This document shows positions 45,575-56,944 of a stretch of 64,000 bases of DNA, one piece after another. The DNA is from Phlegmacium glaucopus (Eukaryota; Basidiomycota; Agaricomycetes; Agaricales; Cortinariaceae), in assembly GCA_015039465.1 (NCBI GenBank), contig MU130443.1, positions 102,640 to 166,639 on the forward strand. The letters are read 5' to 3'. The translations under genes and the position numbers were made by a program. Numbering within the stretch: the stretch's first letter is position 1; the number at the start of each line of letters is the position of its first letter. A model generated the notes under the pieces. It saw only the letters and a program-made list of their open reading frames with translations, did no database searches and was not told the DNA's origin.

Positions 45575-46943
45575 CACTATCACACACCAATACTGATTGG
45601 TAGCATGAGAAGAAAGCTTAAAAGTCGCCATCATGAAAATAAGCAGACTTCAAATTCACTTACCTATTTTGGAAGCAGCCCTGAATCGTGTTCCTGGTCA
45701 ACAAAATCATTCATTCAACAATAACATCCTCATCACTCATCATATCCTCAATGTCTTCCACTATGTTGTCTATCATTTACACTATTGACATGCTCCTTAA
45801 CATCTACCATCTGTTTGTCCCCTGGCTAGTGATACAACAAAGCGATCAATTTACTATTCGCATCAGTCATCGGCTCGTGTTTGATCGTATCTTTGGTCCA
45901 TCATTTCAAGAATGGCCCGTTTATGGACGTATCAGCTACATCTCCCATTATGTCAAAGGCTTTGTCATTGTTGTTGTGGCTATGGACCCACAAGTCTTCG
46001 CTTCAGCTATCTATCTTGCCATACCTCGCTCCTAGATCTCACTCAGTCCCCTATCCTCACTCATCTACCTCTTATCTTATCATTCACTGCCAAAACCATC
46101 ATTCACACGGTACCTGAAGCCTTCCCACCCTCTTTATGACAATTTAGGAAGTCCAGGAGGATCACAACTAAGCAGGAATTGCAGATGAATCAGCAGCAGA
46201 GGATTATTCTCGCAGAGTGTCAAGTGTTATCAAGGCTGCGCGACATGGGACCATGGGCAAGTAGTGTTTTCTCGGGAACAAGGCTGCGCCTTTCAAGTGT
46301 TGACTCAGGACCTTTCACATTTTTGACATGACCACATGCCTATGGAGTTGATATATTTTTGCTATTGGACTATGTACACTGCCTTCTTTTCTTTTCTCTC
46401 GCACTTTGACACTTTACAGATTTTTTTATTGTTCCTTTTTCTTTTCCATTGTTCTTTTCTTCTCGCAGCTGTCCTCTCTTTATCTTTCTTCCTTTGACAG
46501 CGCATACTTTGTTTCTTTTTATTGTTTTACATAGCCTCATCCTTAGGGTATAAATACTGCTCTTTTGTACCAGGATAGGTAGTTCAGTGCAGTTCAATTC
46601 ATTCTTACCCCCCACTTTCATCATCTCAGTGGAATTCCAGTGAATTCCTTCCTTAAGTTCCCTTTTTCAGTCCCTTACTGTCACTGTCCTCTACTGTCAA
46701 CCACTATAGTCTCACTGAAGACTCTTTCTTACCCATCCTCATCCTCATCTTCTACCTCATTCATCTTCCAAGACCTTCATCCTCATCCTCCTCCTTCTCT
46801 TCTCTATTCTTTCCCCTTACCTCTGTGTGTTAAAAGTCAAGGTTATACCTTCCCTAAACAAACAACAGGGAGTCTCTTGACCTAAGGTCTGGTCCACTGC
46901 TCTCTGGTTGGTGTTTATATACAACAACAACAATGATTTATAC
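45575..46943 (+). repeat. R1 dispersed repeat, copy 3 (full length)
   Basis: 1,369 bp. It is inserted between CMPHTIHLA and TIK of the second hAT transposase, with actatc to the left and accatc to the right. It has a gggtataaatac promoter-like motif near 46547, followed by pyrimidine-rich sequence. I see neither LTR-type direct repeats nor TIRs. Confidence 0.75.
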
Positions 46944-49040
46944 CACCATCAAAGGTATGCTTGCTTCATTTTTAACAACTTGAGTCTAATCCTTTTATTT
47001 AGTTACTTGAAGGAATTGGTCTAATATCAAAAGGCAACTTGCAGGTGAGGGCCATTGCTACACATGGCATATATGAGTCCATATCACCCACTAAGATATA
47101 ATAATAATAATTTTAAGTTGTACATGCTAGCCAACTTTTTGTTATCTGTTTTTTTCTAGTATTAGATCTTATTTAAAATTCCACAAAATCAAACAGCTTG
47201 AACCATAACTATTAAGCACAAATGCAAAACACTGCAGATGCTGACCCAGGGCACAATGTGAGTTCTGGACAGCTCAGAAGTGAGCATGAGTAGAACAATT
47301 GGGAACCAATCAAGCCATCATAAAACCAAACCCGCTCACCAGCAATAATATTTGAGATAAAATGCTGGTCTGCATTTTTTGTAGTATACAACACTGGCTA
47401 GGTGGGTTTCATCAGTCCAATAAACAAGGTGTCAAGCATTTTTTGACCTTTAGAACCAGTCTTTGATTGCCACCTACTACATATCCCTCTTGACCCCTTA
47501 CCATCAACAGCATTGATGACAGCTCATCATCATATTGTTAATTAACTAAAATTCACTGTTGATCAGCATTGATAAAAAACTCAGTCCTAAAATGGTCACA
47601 TGTAAGAACATGTGACATCCATCATGGGAATTGCCAGCTACTCAACCATTACAAGTTGAAAAGTGAAGGCCTGCATAAAAGAACAATTCCCATAAATGGG
47701 ACTTGTAACAGCAATCTAGCTACAATGTCATGTTTCAATTTCCAAGATGACATCAATGCAGGACTTGAATGTGAAAATGATTTGCAAGTTGCGCCCAAAG
47801 ACAGTGAACCAGATGATGAACAGAATGGCACAGAACATTCAGAAAAAATCCACATGGCAATTCAAAAGGTTTTTTTTATTAATTATTAATTTTTTCATTG
47901 TATACTCATAAAATTGTCAGCTTTGCAAGATTGTAAGATCTGTGCGCTCAAGTCCTCAACACTGTCAGCATTGGAATGGAGAGGTTGAAAGGATGAATGC
48001 CCAACTCAATGTCACAGAATGCAGAGCTATTCTTATGCTCATCCTCAATGTGAAAACCCATTGGTCATTGTTGATTATCGTAAATCAGTTAATTCTTTGT
48101 TTGTCCACCTTCATACCAATTTATGGCTATACCTGCTCTCCAATGAAGAATGGGATGCTATTGTCAATTGAACCTGTTGCATTGTGGCTCAATACATTCC
48201 GCTCCACTACAACACAAATGTCAGCCACCAAAAAACCCATGCTCCCAACCACACATGCAATATTCTGTGGCCTTCAAGATGAAATTTGGAAGATCATCCA
48301 AACTCTCCCACCTTCAACATCACCACACCTCATAAAGGGACTCATGGATGCTCATCGCAAGCTCAGTGATTACTATTATACATTCAATCAATCACCATTT
48401 TATATTTGGTCTTTGTGTGAGTGCCTACTTAATGAGTGCTTGACTATGATACTAATTAAATTCTACATTTATTTAGTTTTGGACCCTCACATTTTATATG
48501 CAGCATTGAAAGATGAATTTACAGATGACCCAGATCCTGCTGACCACCTTGAGGAGGCCAAAGCCAAACTTCAAACATATTTTAATGAACATTATCCATC
48601 TCCAAGTCCTTGTGCTGGCTCTTCATTGCCCACCACTGCAGACCCTTCCCTTTCTTCAGTTACATCTTCTATGTCAAGTACCTCAAGTTCTTTAGGGTCA
48701 CCTCAGAAAATTTTCACAGCAAGGTTTCAATGCAAACATGCCTCTCCAGATGAATTACTTGAATTCTGGAGTTTACCTCAGGAAGATTTTAAAACAATTG
48801 ACCCGCTTCAGTGGTGGCTAGGGCAATGTGCGCAATTTCCTCAACTCTACTGTCTTGCTCGTGATATTTTCTCTATTCCAGGTATGTCATTATTATAATT
48901 CACTTTATCCAAGACTCATTTTTTGTACAGGATAAGCTGTTGCTGTTGAATGGATCTTTTCCGGTGGGGGGGATACTATTTCCCTTCACCATGCTAGTCT
49001 CAACCGAGGCACTACAGAATCAGAGACAAGGAGACAAATG
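46944..49040 (+). pseudogene. Second hAT transposase, C-terminal half
   Basis: An open frame at 47942-48898 includes TMSATKKPMLPTTHAIFCGL, MDAHRKLSDYYY, LDPHILYAALKDEF and DPLQWWLGQCAQFPQLYCLA. A decayed hATC follows near 48925-49020 (AVAVEWIFS, SGGGYYFPSP-type frame change). The region before 47940 is intron or decayed. Confidence 0.65.
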
Positions 49041-49719
49041 CTATTGCAGGGAACACATTCACAGCCATCACCACCCAAGTAAGGATTCTCAAACATACCA
49101 CAAGACATAATGCATCACCTGTTGAAATATTCAGTGTTGGGTGTGAAGAACTAAACTTGTGTGGAGACTATTAGAACTGTTATGCTGGTAAAGCATAGAT
49201 TAATTCTTGCTCACGGAAAGAAAGTAGATTAGTGATTAAAATTTAAAGTTGCTAGATTAGTACCTGTATACCTGTTTTTTTACCCGTACTGTACCATTGA
49301 AGAAATATGAACTCAAGTGTACAGTATGGGTTAAGGCTGAATTTACCCGTAATGTACCCATATTTTTTACAGCCATACCCGTAATACGGTACAGTGGACA
49401 GCCCTAATTTAAAGGTCCAGTCTTTTCCTCCCTTGATTCGTTGCCGATTGTATTGATTAAGTGACAAGCTTGAAGTTGTGCTGGTATTGAAACAGTGACA
49501 AAGGAGTGTTGGTCTGATGCAAGTAGTTGATAGCAGAGAGTATTTTGCCTGGTGGCAGACAAGGTAGTGCAAACCGACGATGGTGCAGCATGAACAATAT
49601 CATATGTAACAAGGGGATTCGCAGGCATTGTAGAGACTGTGGGGTAATTTGCATTGAGGATACATAGACTGTCAAACACATGAGAGGCTGTCACAATGTG
49701 ATGAAGCGATCAAGTTTCA
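49041..49719. other. Spacer after second hAT
   Basis: Near 49260-49406 there are repeated tacccgtaMtgtacc words in both orientations, ending acagccctaa, like a hAT subterminal region. No gene was recognised. Confidence 0.4.
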
Positions 49720-50160
49720 ATAGGGACGTTCAAAGTTGAACGCAACTCACATTCGCATCTCGCATCTCGCAGCAGCACATGCATCTGTGACCTTATGTAA
49801 TATTGTTAGTGCCGAAATAAACTTGTTGCCGACATCACGGAGATATTTCCGAGCTCCAAATATAGTCGATAAGATAACTGTTTGATAACTGCCAGCTATT
49901 CTAAAGCCATCGGGTGCCATTTCAGCCTTTTATCGTGATAGATAAGTTGTATTTTGGCAGAATTATGTAGAATCAGTACATTTTTGCCTCAACTACGGTC
50001 GAAGAGGCAATTTTTACAATCCAATCCCATTTGCTTGGCCCCACGTAAGCAAGTTCAAAAAATATTTTGATGGCGACGCGGCGTGTGATATTTTGTGACC
50101 AATGACAAATCCTCACGTGCTGCTGCGAATGCGAGCTGCGTTCAACTTTGAACATCCCTA
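49720..50160. mobile_element. 441-bp TIR element (MITE)
   Basis: Left end tagggacgttcaaagttg and right end caactttgaacatcccta are inverted copies. The inner continuation (gcagcagcacatg/cacgtgctgctgc) extends the similarity to about 50 bp. It has no coding capacity. The terminal ta on both sides may be a TA duplication. Confidence 0.75.
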
Positions 50161-51291
50161 AATGCTTCTCCTTTCAATGTTCAACATTCAATATTCAATA
50201 TTCAACCCCGTTACTCCTGTGTCGTAAGTCAATTTTGGTTTCGATGCTCAATATGCAACTTTCCCGCTCCTCAAACAAGATTATAACAGTTGTTTGGGGG
50301 TAACAGTTTGGTAATAACGAATTTTAACAATGTCATTGACATGTGGGCCTGTTAAAATGACAGCATTTTTCCTCCGCCTTGGCTGCCTTCGATGACCTAG
50401 GTGCCACGCCCTTCTCAGTTGCCACGGATATGTCTACCAGAGCCTTCAAATTGAATAGTACTCGACATGCCGTGAGAATCCGGGAACTCCTATCCTCTGG
50501 AGTTTGTGGAGAATTTGGCACCTGAAGCCACCGTGAGAAGGGGAATTAATCTTGGATGGTTCGTTGAAGTGGCAATGCCCAGGGGGTGGCGGAAAATAGA
50601 CCACAAGGTCAAAAATTCATCACCCAGCCGTCCTATCGCCATTTTGAAGCGCACCGATATGATTATAATCTGAATTTCTAACAGGCCCAAAAGCCAAGAC
50701 GACCTCTGTTATTATCTAGTTCCTTCAAGATTCAAGACAAACAGGTACCAGTGAGGTCCTGACTCGGACAGCGGTCAATGGAGCACGGCAGACAAACGGC
50801 AGATATATTAACTTTGTCGAGGTCTCAAAATATGACAGCGTGAGTTCGTCTACTGTAAATCGTGGCAAAGTATTTACTGTGTCGCTATTTCAAGATCCCT
50901 GAAGTAAAAAGTGAATCGTCATTGGAACTTTGGACCCACTCGACCTCGTGCTTAACGTTATCCGTATGAGAAGAACGGATGAAAGCGTGCCTCCTGTGTA
51001 CACTCGCATATTCCATATATGATATAAAAGATATGTTAATTATGTTTGAATTTTATCAACCACTAGGCACATCTAGGCACTTATGTCGTAAACCAAGGCC
51101 CTAAGGCTTAAGGCACATTCCATCCGCTAATAACCCGGAAAAAAAAATGGAGACTCTGCTTTCTTCATATTGTCGTTCGCGTACCTGTATTGACAGACAT
51201 CGCTATTTGGCAGATATTCCAAATGATGATCCTGGTGTGGTCGACATTCTTATGCTGAATGTACCTCTATTGATATCGATGTCATCGTATC

Positions 51292-51299
51292 TATATAAG
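51292..51299 (+). promoter_or_regulatory. TATA box of WSC gene B
   Basis: TATATAAG is about 40 bp before the ATG at 51339, at the same spacing as in copy A. Confidence 0.55.
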
Positions 51300-51338
51300 G
51301 AGATCCTAGTCGAACGAACTCAACACGTCTAATCCAAG

Positions 51339-53143
51339 ATGCCAAGTTGGCTTTCTACCTTCGTTATTACAACGATTCTCTATGCAGTGGTGGTACGGAA
51401 CAATGTCTATATGTTCCCTACACTCTAGGACTGACTGGTTTCGTTTCTTAGGTCAATGCAGACCCTATCCCAGTTCTGGAGGTTCGACAAACTCCCTCTA
51501 ACCCCAATGCTATCCTCCCAGGTTGGAGCCCAGTTGGTTGTTTTGTGTAAATTTCATTTCTATTCTGAAAATATCCATTCATAATATTAATGGGGTGAAT
51601 ATGTTCAGAGATCAGGGAGGAATACGTGTTTTGCACGCGGCTTCTTTCAGTAGTGCGAACATGACACCCGCGGCTTGTATGACTTTGTGTACCCCTGGAA
51701 ACTTCGCATTCGCTGGAGTGGAGTTCCACAAAGTATGTTTTTTTATTTATTCAGAAGTATGAGGCTGATAAATCATAATCATGGATAGCAATGCTGTATG
51801 TTCATAACCCACGACCTATGCCTTTAGTTGTGTTGAAGGCTAACGGCCTATTTATCTTGGCTTGCAGTTTGCGATTATGCAATGCAGAAAACCATTAGCG
51901 CACCAGACAGTGAATGCAATGACGCCTGCACTGGAGATAGTTCCTTGATATGTGGTGGGCCGAGTCGGATCACTATATTCGCGAACGAGTCGCCGCTTGC
52001 GATTCATCCGCGCAACAAGCCTTTCGTCAATACCTGGCAATACAAAGGCTGCTTCTCGTAAGTCAATTCCCTCTGCACCCTTTCTTTTTGTCAGATTGAC
52101 AAAATTTGGTTATAGGGACCTTGATCCTGTACAACAAGCACCCGCCGCCCGCGATCTCGAGCGTATTATAGGTCTATCCGGGCCTGCATCAGTGGAAACG
52201 TGCACTGCTGCCTGTAAAGCGCACAATTTTGTTCTTGCTGGGTTAGAAAATGGGGGAGAATGTTGTACGTATCGTTATGGCCTCAAATTTGCAAGTACCT
52301 AAAGCTCCAATCCTATAGGGTGCGGTAACGCAATGCTCGGAGGTGTAAAGGTTGCCGACAGCAATTGCCTTGTTGCGTGCAGTGGCGACCCTACAGAATT
52401 CTGTGGATCCTCTGGTTCTAACAATGGTGAGGGCCACACTCAAATAACAATCTACGAAGATACCTCGGCGCCCCCAGTCAATTTACAGACCTGTTTAAAA
52501 TCAAAGATCGTCGGTGATGTCATTCTGAGACCTGTTTTCCAACAAAATGGGTCGTCGGTTGCGCATGCACAGCAGCTGAAGGATACGTCTGATTCAACTT
52601 TCCCTCCAGGCTTCACTATTTTATCAGTGAATTTCTAATTCCGCCCTGCCTCAAACTTAAACTAACGAATTGATTTTGTTAAATATTTTAGGCCTGTAAT
52701 AGTGGTGACTTAGGCTGCGGCGACCATAGTAACTTAGGATTGGTCACTCCTGGGGTTTTGAATGGACAGTTTTCAGATTCCCTCTTAGTGAATGTGGGGG
52801 ATTCTCCAACGATGATTAGTGCAGGTTCTGGTGCGACATTTTTCAACGGATACTGTTGGATGGTGTGTGCATAGACACCTTTATCGCCCATTGAAAATAT
52901 CTAAATCAGATTTTATAGCCAAACCCCATCAATCCCATTGGCCCCCTTTTTCAGCCCCTTTTATTAGGCGTTAATTCTCGTGCGGATCTCTGGGCGCTTT
53001 GTCCGAATATTACCGCAAGCGGGCGTCTTGATCTTGTGTTTTCCCCCATCGACGGTCACCCGCATTATCTGAAGAGTGATTGCGAAGCAATTTTTATAGA
53101 GACGGATATAGAGACGCAAGTATTTATAGTCTCCTCACCTTAA
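51339..53143 (+). CDS. Secreted double-WSC-domain protein, copy B
   Basis: The nine exons parallel copy A: 51339-51392, 51452-51546, 51609-51732, 51789-51795, 51868-52057, 52116-52264, 52319-52626, 52692-52862 and 52919-53143. They total 1323 nt (440 aa). It has the same signal peptide and two WSC domains. Compared with copy A it gains codons in exons 7 and 8 (for example the extra NSGDLGCGDHS-like stretch), but all splice sites and the frame are intact. The 7-nt exon (caatgct) is identical. Differences concentrate after the second WSC domain. Both copies are probably functional. The role, cell-wall or polysaccharide binding outside the cell, is inferred from the domain. Confidence 0.8.
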
Positions 53144-53210
53144 CAAAGCGAATCACTGGAATCAAGGTTTCCAACGAATAAGTGGTATATGAGTAGTTTT
53201 AATCGTACAT

Positions 53211-54735
53211 ATCTTACTCATATCTTTGTAACCGAGAAAAACTCAGAATTCATGTTTCATACTTGTCTCCTATCTTTTCAAGTTTTCTCTGTTCAAAGCC
53301 TTCTTAGTATAGAAACAAATGAGCAGAATAGCTGTTCTGAGGGGATGGAAGGGTGACTGTATCACGTGTCCCTCGTGTCAGGCGTCTTTGTATCCGTCAT
53401 GTTCGTTGTCTCAATAAATCATCTAATTTAATGCTTCAAGCTTCAAGACTTATCGATCATCTTTCGTAGATCTTTGGTTTCGTCAATGGTTCTCGAAACG
53501 GCCACATACAATCAAGACATAAAAGGTTGTTCCAGTGGCGTATCGACTCCGCTGACCCTGGCGTGCCAAAGCCTCATGAGCTTCATAGGAATGAGACTCT
53601 GGCCTAGGGGTTGAAGAAAGGTATGGTTGCCCTCAAATTATTCTTGGATTTGAAGTCATTTTACAGTCATTAAACTGTACGATAGAATAACATTAATGTA
53701 GGATATTTGTATTTACGAGTTCCATTTATGGAAATCGTTCTTTTATCAAACGGCGTTTTTTCGGGGGCCGTCACGGTGCCTTAGCCGGCAAACGCCGACT
53801 TCTTGCATTCGGGGTCTTGTCACTGAATGGTCTTCCATCTTCACCTCAATATCCACTCCCAGACCGTTATGAACGTTATGAAGCCAATATATACACTCAG
53901 AAATTGCTCATCTTCATGAGTCACAGTTAATGAATCTAGAAACATGCCATTATAAGATGTGGACAGCAAATGCCAAAAAAGGAAATGAACTCGTACATGC
54001 CGCGTGCGTCTGCCACGACGGCCTTCACAGACAATACAGTCTATACTCTTATACATGTCTGAGCGCGGCCACAAACACGAACGCAGTCTACAAAGCTATC
54101 CATCGACCTTTCGAAGATGAATGTAACTCTGCATCGGATGAACGCACAAGGAAGAATTGGATGGAACCCAAGAAACGGAAGCCGAGTCGAATGTAATCAT
54201 GGAACATGTTGCTGCGCTGGAGTCAATCCTGGTTCCTGAATAGTACCAAAATCAGTGCGCCCATTTTCGTTACTTTTCTGTGTCATCACTAATTACTTTC
54301 CAAATTCCAGAGAATCAGTTTCTTACTGACCTTGGGAAGCTTGAAAGTTGATGTAGTCAGGAACTTCCCAAATCCGTCAAACCTAGCCCCCCGACCAAAA
54401 ACAACCCTCGTTCTAAGAAAAGAGTAACACCTTTAAATTGTGTATCGATGGAGGCAGCAGCGTGTAAAATCAACCGCGCTTGACGATATTACTCGGTAAC
54501 TTAACATATGTGAGAGGGATAAATAAAATCTCGGGACATACAGGCCACCGGCTATGAGTGGCTGAAGTGTTGAGACATACTGCATAAATGTTTTAATAAG
54601 GTTATATAACGCAGAAATGAATTTCGACGTACTAGTTTATCAACATCATGCTGTCTGTATGAAATCCCTATCATGGACTCAGGAAGTACATTGATTTCGC
54701 GATCCATCCTTTATCGATTCTAGATTGACATTAAC
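53211..54735. other. Intergenic, no recognised gene
   Basis: Short frames at 53841-54196 on both strands overlap each other and lack motifs. Nothing supportable was found. Confidence 0.45.
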
Positions 54736-55015
54736 ATGTCCCTGCAGGAGGCGCGACCACTGGAACAGCCCTGCTATAATTCCAGCATCATCCCCATCCG
54801 CGCTGCAGCCATCAACACCTGGACCCGCTACGTCGCACCGATAGCCTCTTCTGGGGTGTCCGACGAGCACCACAAACATAGATGTATAAGAAGGTACATA
54901 TCTTTCTTGATTTTGTGAAAAGCGTTTCTAACGTACTTTTGCAGCGTCGGTCGAAGACGACGATTTTGATACGATCTCGTTAGCGTCGGATGCTGATTAC
55001 CAACTTGAATATTGA
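54736..55015 (+). CDS. Small hypothetical protein, two exons
   Basis: ATG 54736 opens an exon to 54883. An intron gtataag...gcag (54884-54944) joins 54945-55015 in phase, giving 72 aa. The N-terminal half is neutral (NSSIIPIRAAAINTWTRYVA). The C-terminus is strongly acidic (SSVEDDDFDTISLASDADY). There is no signal peptide. It is unrecognised; the phase-perfect intron and acidic tail argue for a real gene, but this is not certain. Confidence 0.4.
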
Positions 55016-55734
55016 AGGATCCTTTCCCTATGAAATCCAATTTCTTCAATCCAATCAGCAGACATGATTTTTTGTTGTTACCTTTTTGCTATGCTTGCCT
55101 TGCTTTGTACGACGTTATATGCTGGAATGACGTCGTCGAGATAGAAGCGTTATCGATGGACGTGACGAACTCAAAAATGTCACCACTGTTTTCCGACTAT
55201 TTCTTGAGCGTTGTTATAAAGCAATTCGCATCTCTGCCCTCGATTCCGTTATTTATAAGTAATATGAAGTATTATGAACGTGATTTTGATGAGATTCTTC
55301 TGCTCCTTTTTCAAGAGGACAAACTGTACACAGATGAAATGATTTGGAACGCTATCACCCCTGCTATCACCCCTACTACCGGTAAACACACCCAATTCTT
55401 TTGGATCCATCATGTCAACCTCAGGAGATCCAGGTTAACTCCCACTAGCAGAATTAGCCATAGAGCTCCTCCATCTCCCATCCAACGGCTGATAAGAAGG
55501 CGGAGGACTGCAGTGAATGTGTATATATGAATGATCGTGGCCTCTCGATGACGAATTCATATCTGCAGACGACTAACCCGTCGTCATAGTCGTGCTTGAG
55601 AACTGGTGTTGTAAATGAGATGGAGAGACAGCATGATAAAATCAATTCGATGAACCGGTACGCGTGGAAGATGGTGAAGGAGGTACTCATTGAGGATTAG
55701 TAGGAAGTGAAAAACGTCGCTACAGCTGCCGTTT
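55016..55734. other. Intergenic, no recognised gene
   Basis: A plus-strand frame (55012-55530) and a minus-strand frame (55690-55454) overlap and have no family resemblance that I can support. Confidence 0.4.
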
Positions 55735-56390
55735 TCAATATTGTGGCTGGTCCGGTGGTCTAGCAGAATGTTGCTCCCGTTCCCAATCTAACACAGCTCC
55801 CAATTCTCGTTGTTCACGAGCAGTATCAGCCCCAACCACAATATTCGGAGGAGAGCTTAACGGAATCGCCGGTCTCGGATTATGAAGATCCAACTAAAAC
55901 AAGCTATCCGCTTGTAATCCGACGAAATGATAGGATGAACTAGGCACCCCACCAGCTATGCCAACCGATTGAGGGAACGTATACAAAATCTATTAAAATC
56001 AAGGTAATCAATGTATCCAGCTAGAAGTAAAAGATTTACCTTGATAGTTTAGGCTAAACACCCTCGATACCCAGTCGGATACCAAGGAGGAATAGAGCAG
56101 GTCTATATTGATCGAATGGCCAGCACGACGTCTGTGTGGTGAATGAACGTTCATATCACCATGGGAAGCAGAGAATACGTGCGTTTTATAAAGCGTGTTG
56201 TCGCTTGCTACAGACACAGCCAAACCACATTTCGGAAAATAACTGACAACTTGGGTCCTAAGCAGAAGGAAAAGGACATTAGAAGTAAGAAGAAAAAAGG
56301 AGAGAAAAAACACACTTGAGAGCAGCAGTAGCTACACTTATGGTCTAACCCATCGACCCCAGTAACCGTCAAATACAAACACATTCCCCA
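55735..56390 (-). pseudogene. ATG4-type autophagy cysteine protease relic
   Basis: On the minus strand, pieces resemble the C-terminal half of ATG4 (peptidase C54): CGLAVSVASDNTLYKT, then in another frame RPALFLLGIRLGIEGV, then after an intron [20 protein letters not shown] followed by [10 protein letters not shown], and LHNPRPAIPLSSPP. The stops (GV* where an Asn is expected, LF* before LDL) and the frame changes show it is dead. The segment near 56340-56390 (tagctactgctgctctcaag) resembles the exon before it. ATG4 normally processes ATG8 for autophagy; the functional gene must be elsewhere. Confidence 0.7.
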
Positions 56391-56469
56391 CGCCCACCAA
56401 AAAAAAGGGACTAAATATCGCCTGAATGGCGAAACCCTAGATAAGGACCTCGGAAAACTGCTATGGAGG

Positions 56470-56670
56470 GATCTTTGCCAATACGAGAACGATTGCGAAT
56501 ATGTATATGCATGCCGATTTCCCTGACCTTGTCGCCGAGATAGCAATAACATCTTGTCCGTGGAGAGCATAGGTAATTCCATCCAGCTGATAGTCATGCG
56601 GACCGAAGGGTTATCTATTAGTGAGAATTCTACGGCAAATCTGCCATCCGCTGGGGCTCGAGAATTCAAA
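56470..56670 (-). pseudogene. RecQ-like helicase ATP-binding fragment
   Basis: The minus strand reads QLDGITYALHGQDVIAIS followed by ATRSGKSACIYIFAIVL. This resembles the Q motif and Walker A (usually ATGSGK) of RecQ/DEAD-type helicases common in basidiomycete repeats, here with Arg in place of Gly. It ends at a TAG. It abuts the ATG4 relic on the same strand. Confidence 0.5.
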
Positions 56671-56944
56671 AGCTTCGCTTGAGTCGGCGGGAAGCATTGA
56701 ACACTTAAGACGTGGGCGTGGGAAATGACACGTGATTAGCTTACTACAGTTCGGTAGGCGCGAGTACACACAGACCTACCCATGTTATTAACATGTTATA
56801 TTTGCGTGTCTTATATTCGGAGTTGCTAACAACTTCATAACAAACCCAGCACTATGACAAGATCAGGAATTAGATGCTGTAGGTTTGTATGAAAGCAGAT
56901 GATTGCTTCTCGTCTGATTATCTCCTTCCTATACTACTTCATCT

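Larger units (their letters stand above)
37560..49040 (+). mobile_element. Second hAT element, broken by at least six insertions
   Basis: Transposase pieces appear in order on the plus strand: acidic N-terminus (37560-37798 and 38378-38530), zinc finger (40022-40121), one inverted piece (40400-40273), MKLGEETIQ (43690-43735), LEIVAHYVTNNG (about 44420-44460), QALIGEHSGDNMATIVW (45120-45175), MMDNVSNNDTMIKC (45440-45495), LLEGIG (about 47010), the RNase-H-like remainder (47940-48900) and hATC (48925-49040). Insertions between them are solo LTRs, R1 copies, a TIR element and a foldback. It is inactive. Confidence 0.75.
50499..53210 (+). repeat. Segmental duplication, copy B
   Basis: Direct-orientation partner of 11464-14150, offset by about 39 kb. 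It includes the upstream relic, the promoter and the complete WSC gene. Confidence 0.8.

Noticed and set aside
35770..49406. A single 13.6-kb hAT with ends at these positions
   Set aside because: The terminal words are similar (ggggctgtgcac and gtggacagcccta), but no 8-bp duplication flanks them, so I report only the coding pieces.
53930..54196. Small plus-strand gene
   Set aside because: Overlaps a minus-strand frame of similar length; no splice support or recognisable motif.
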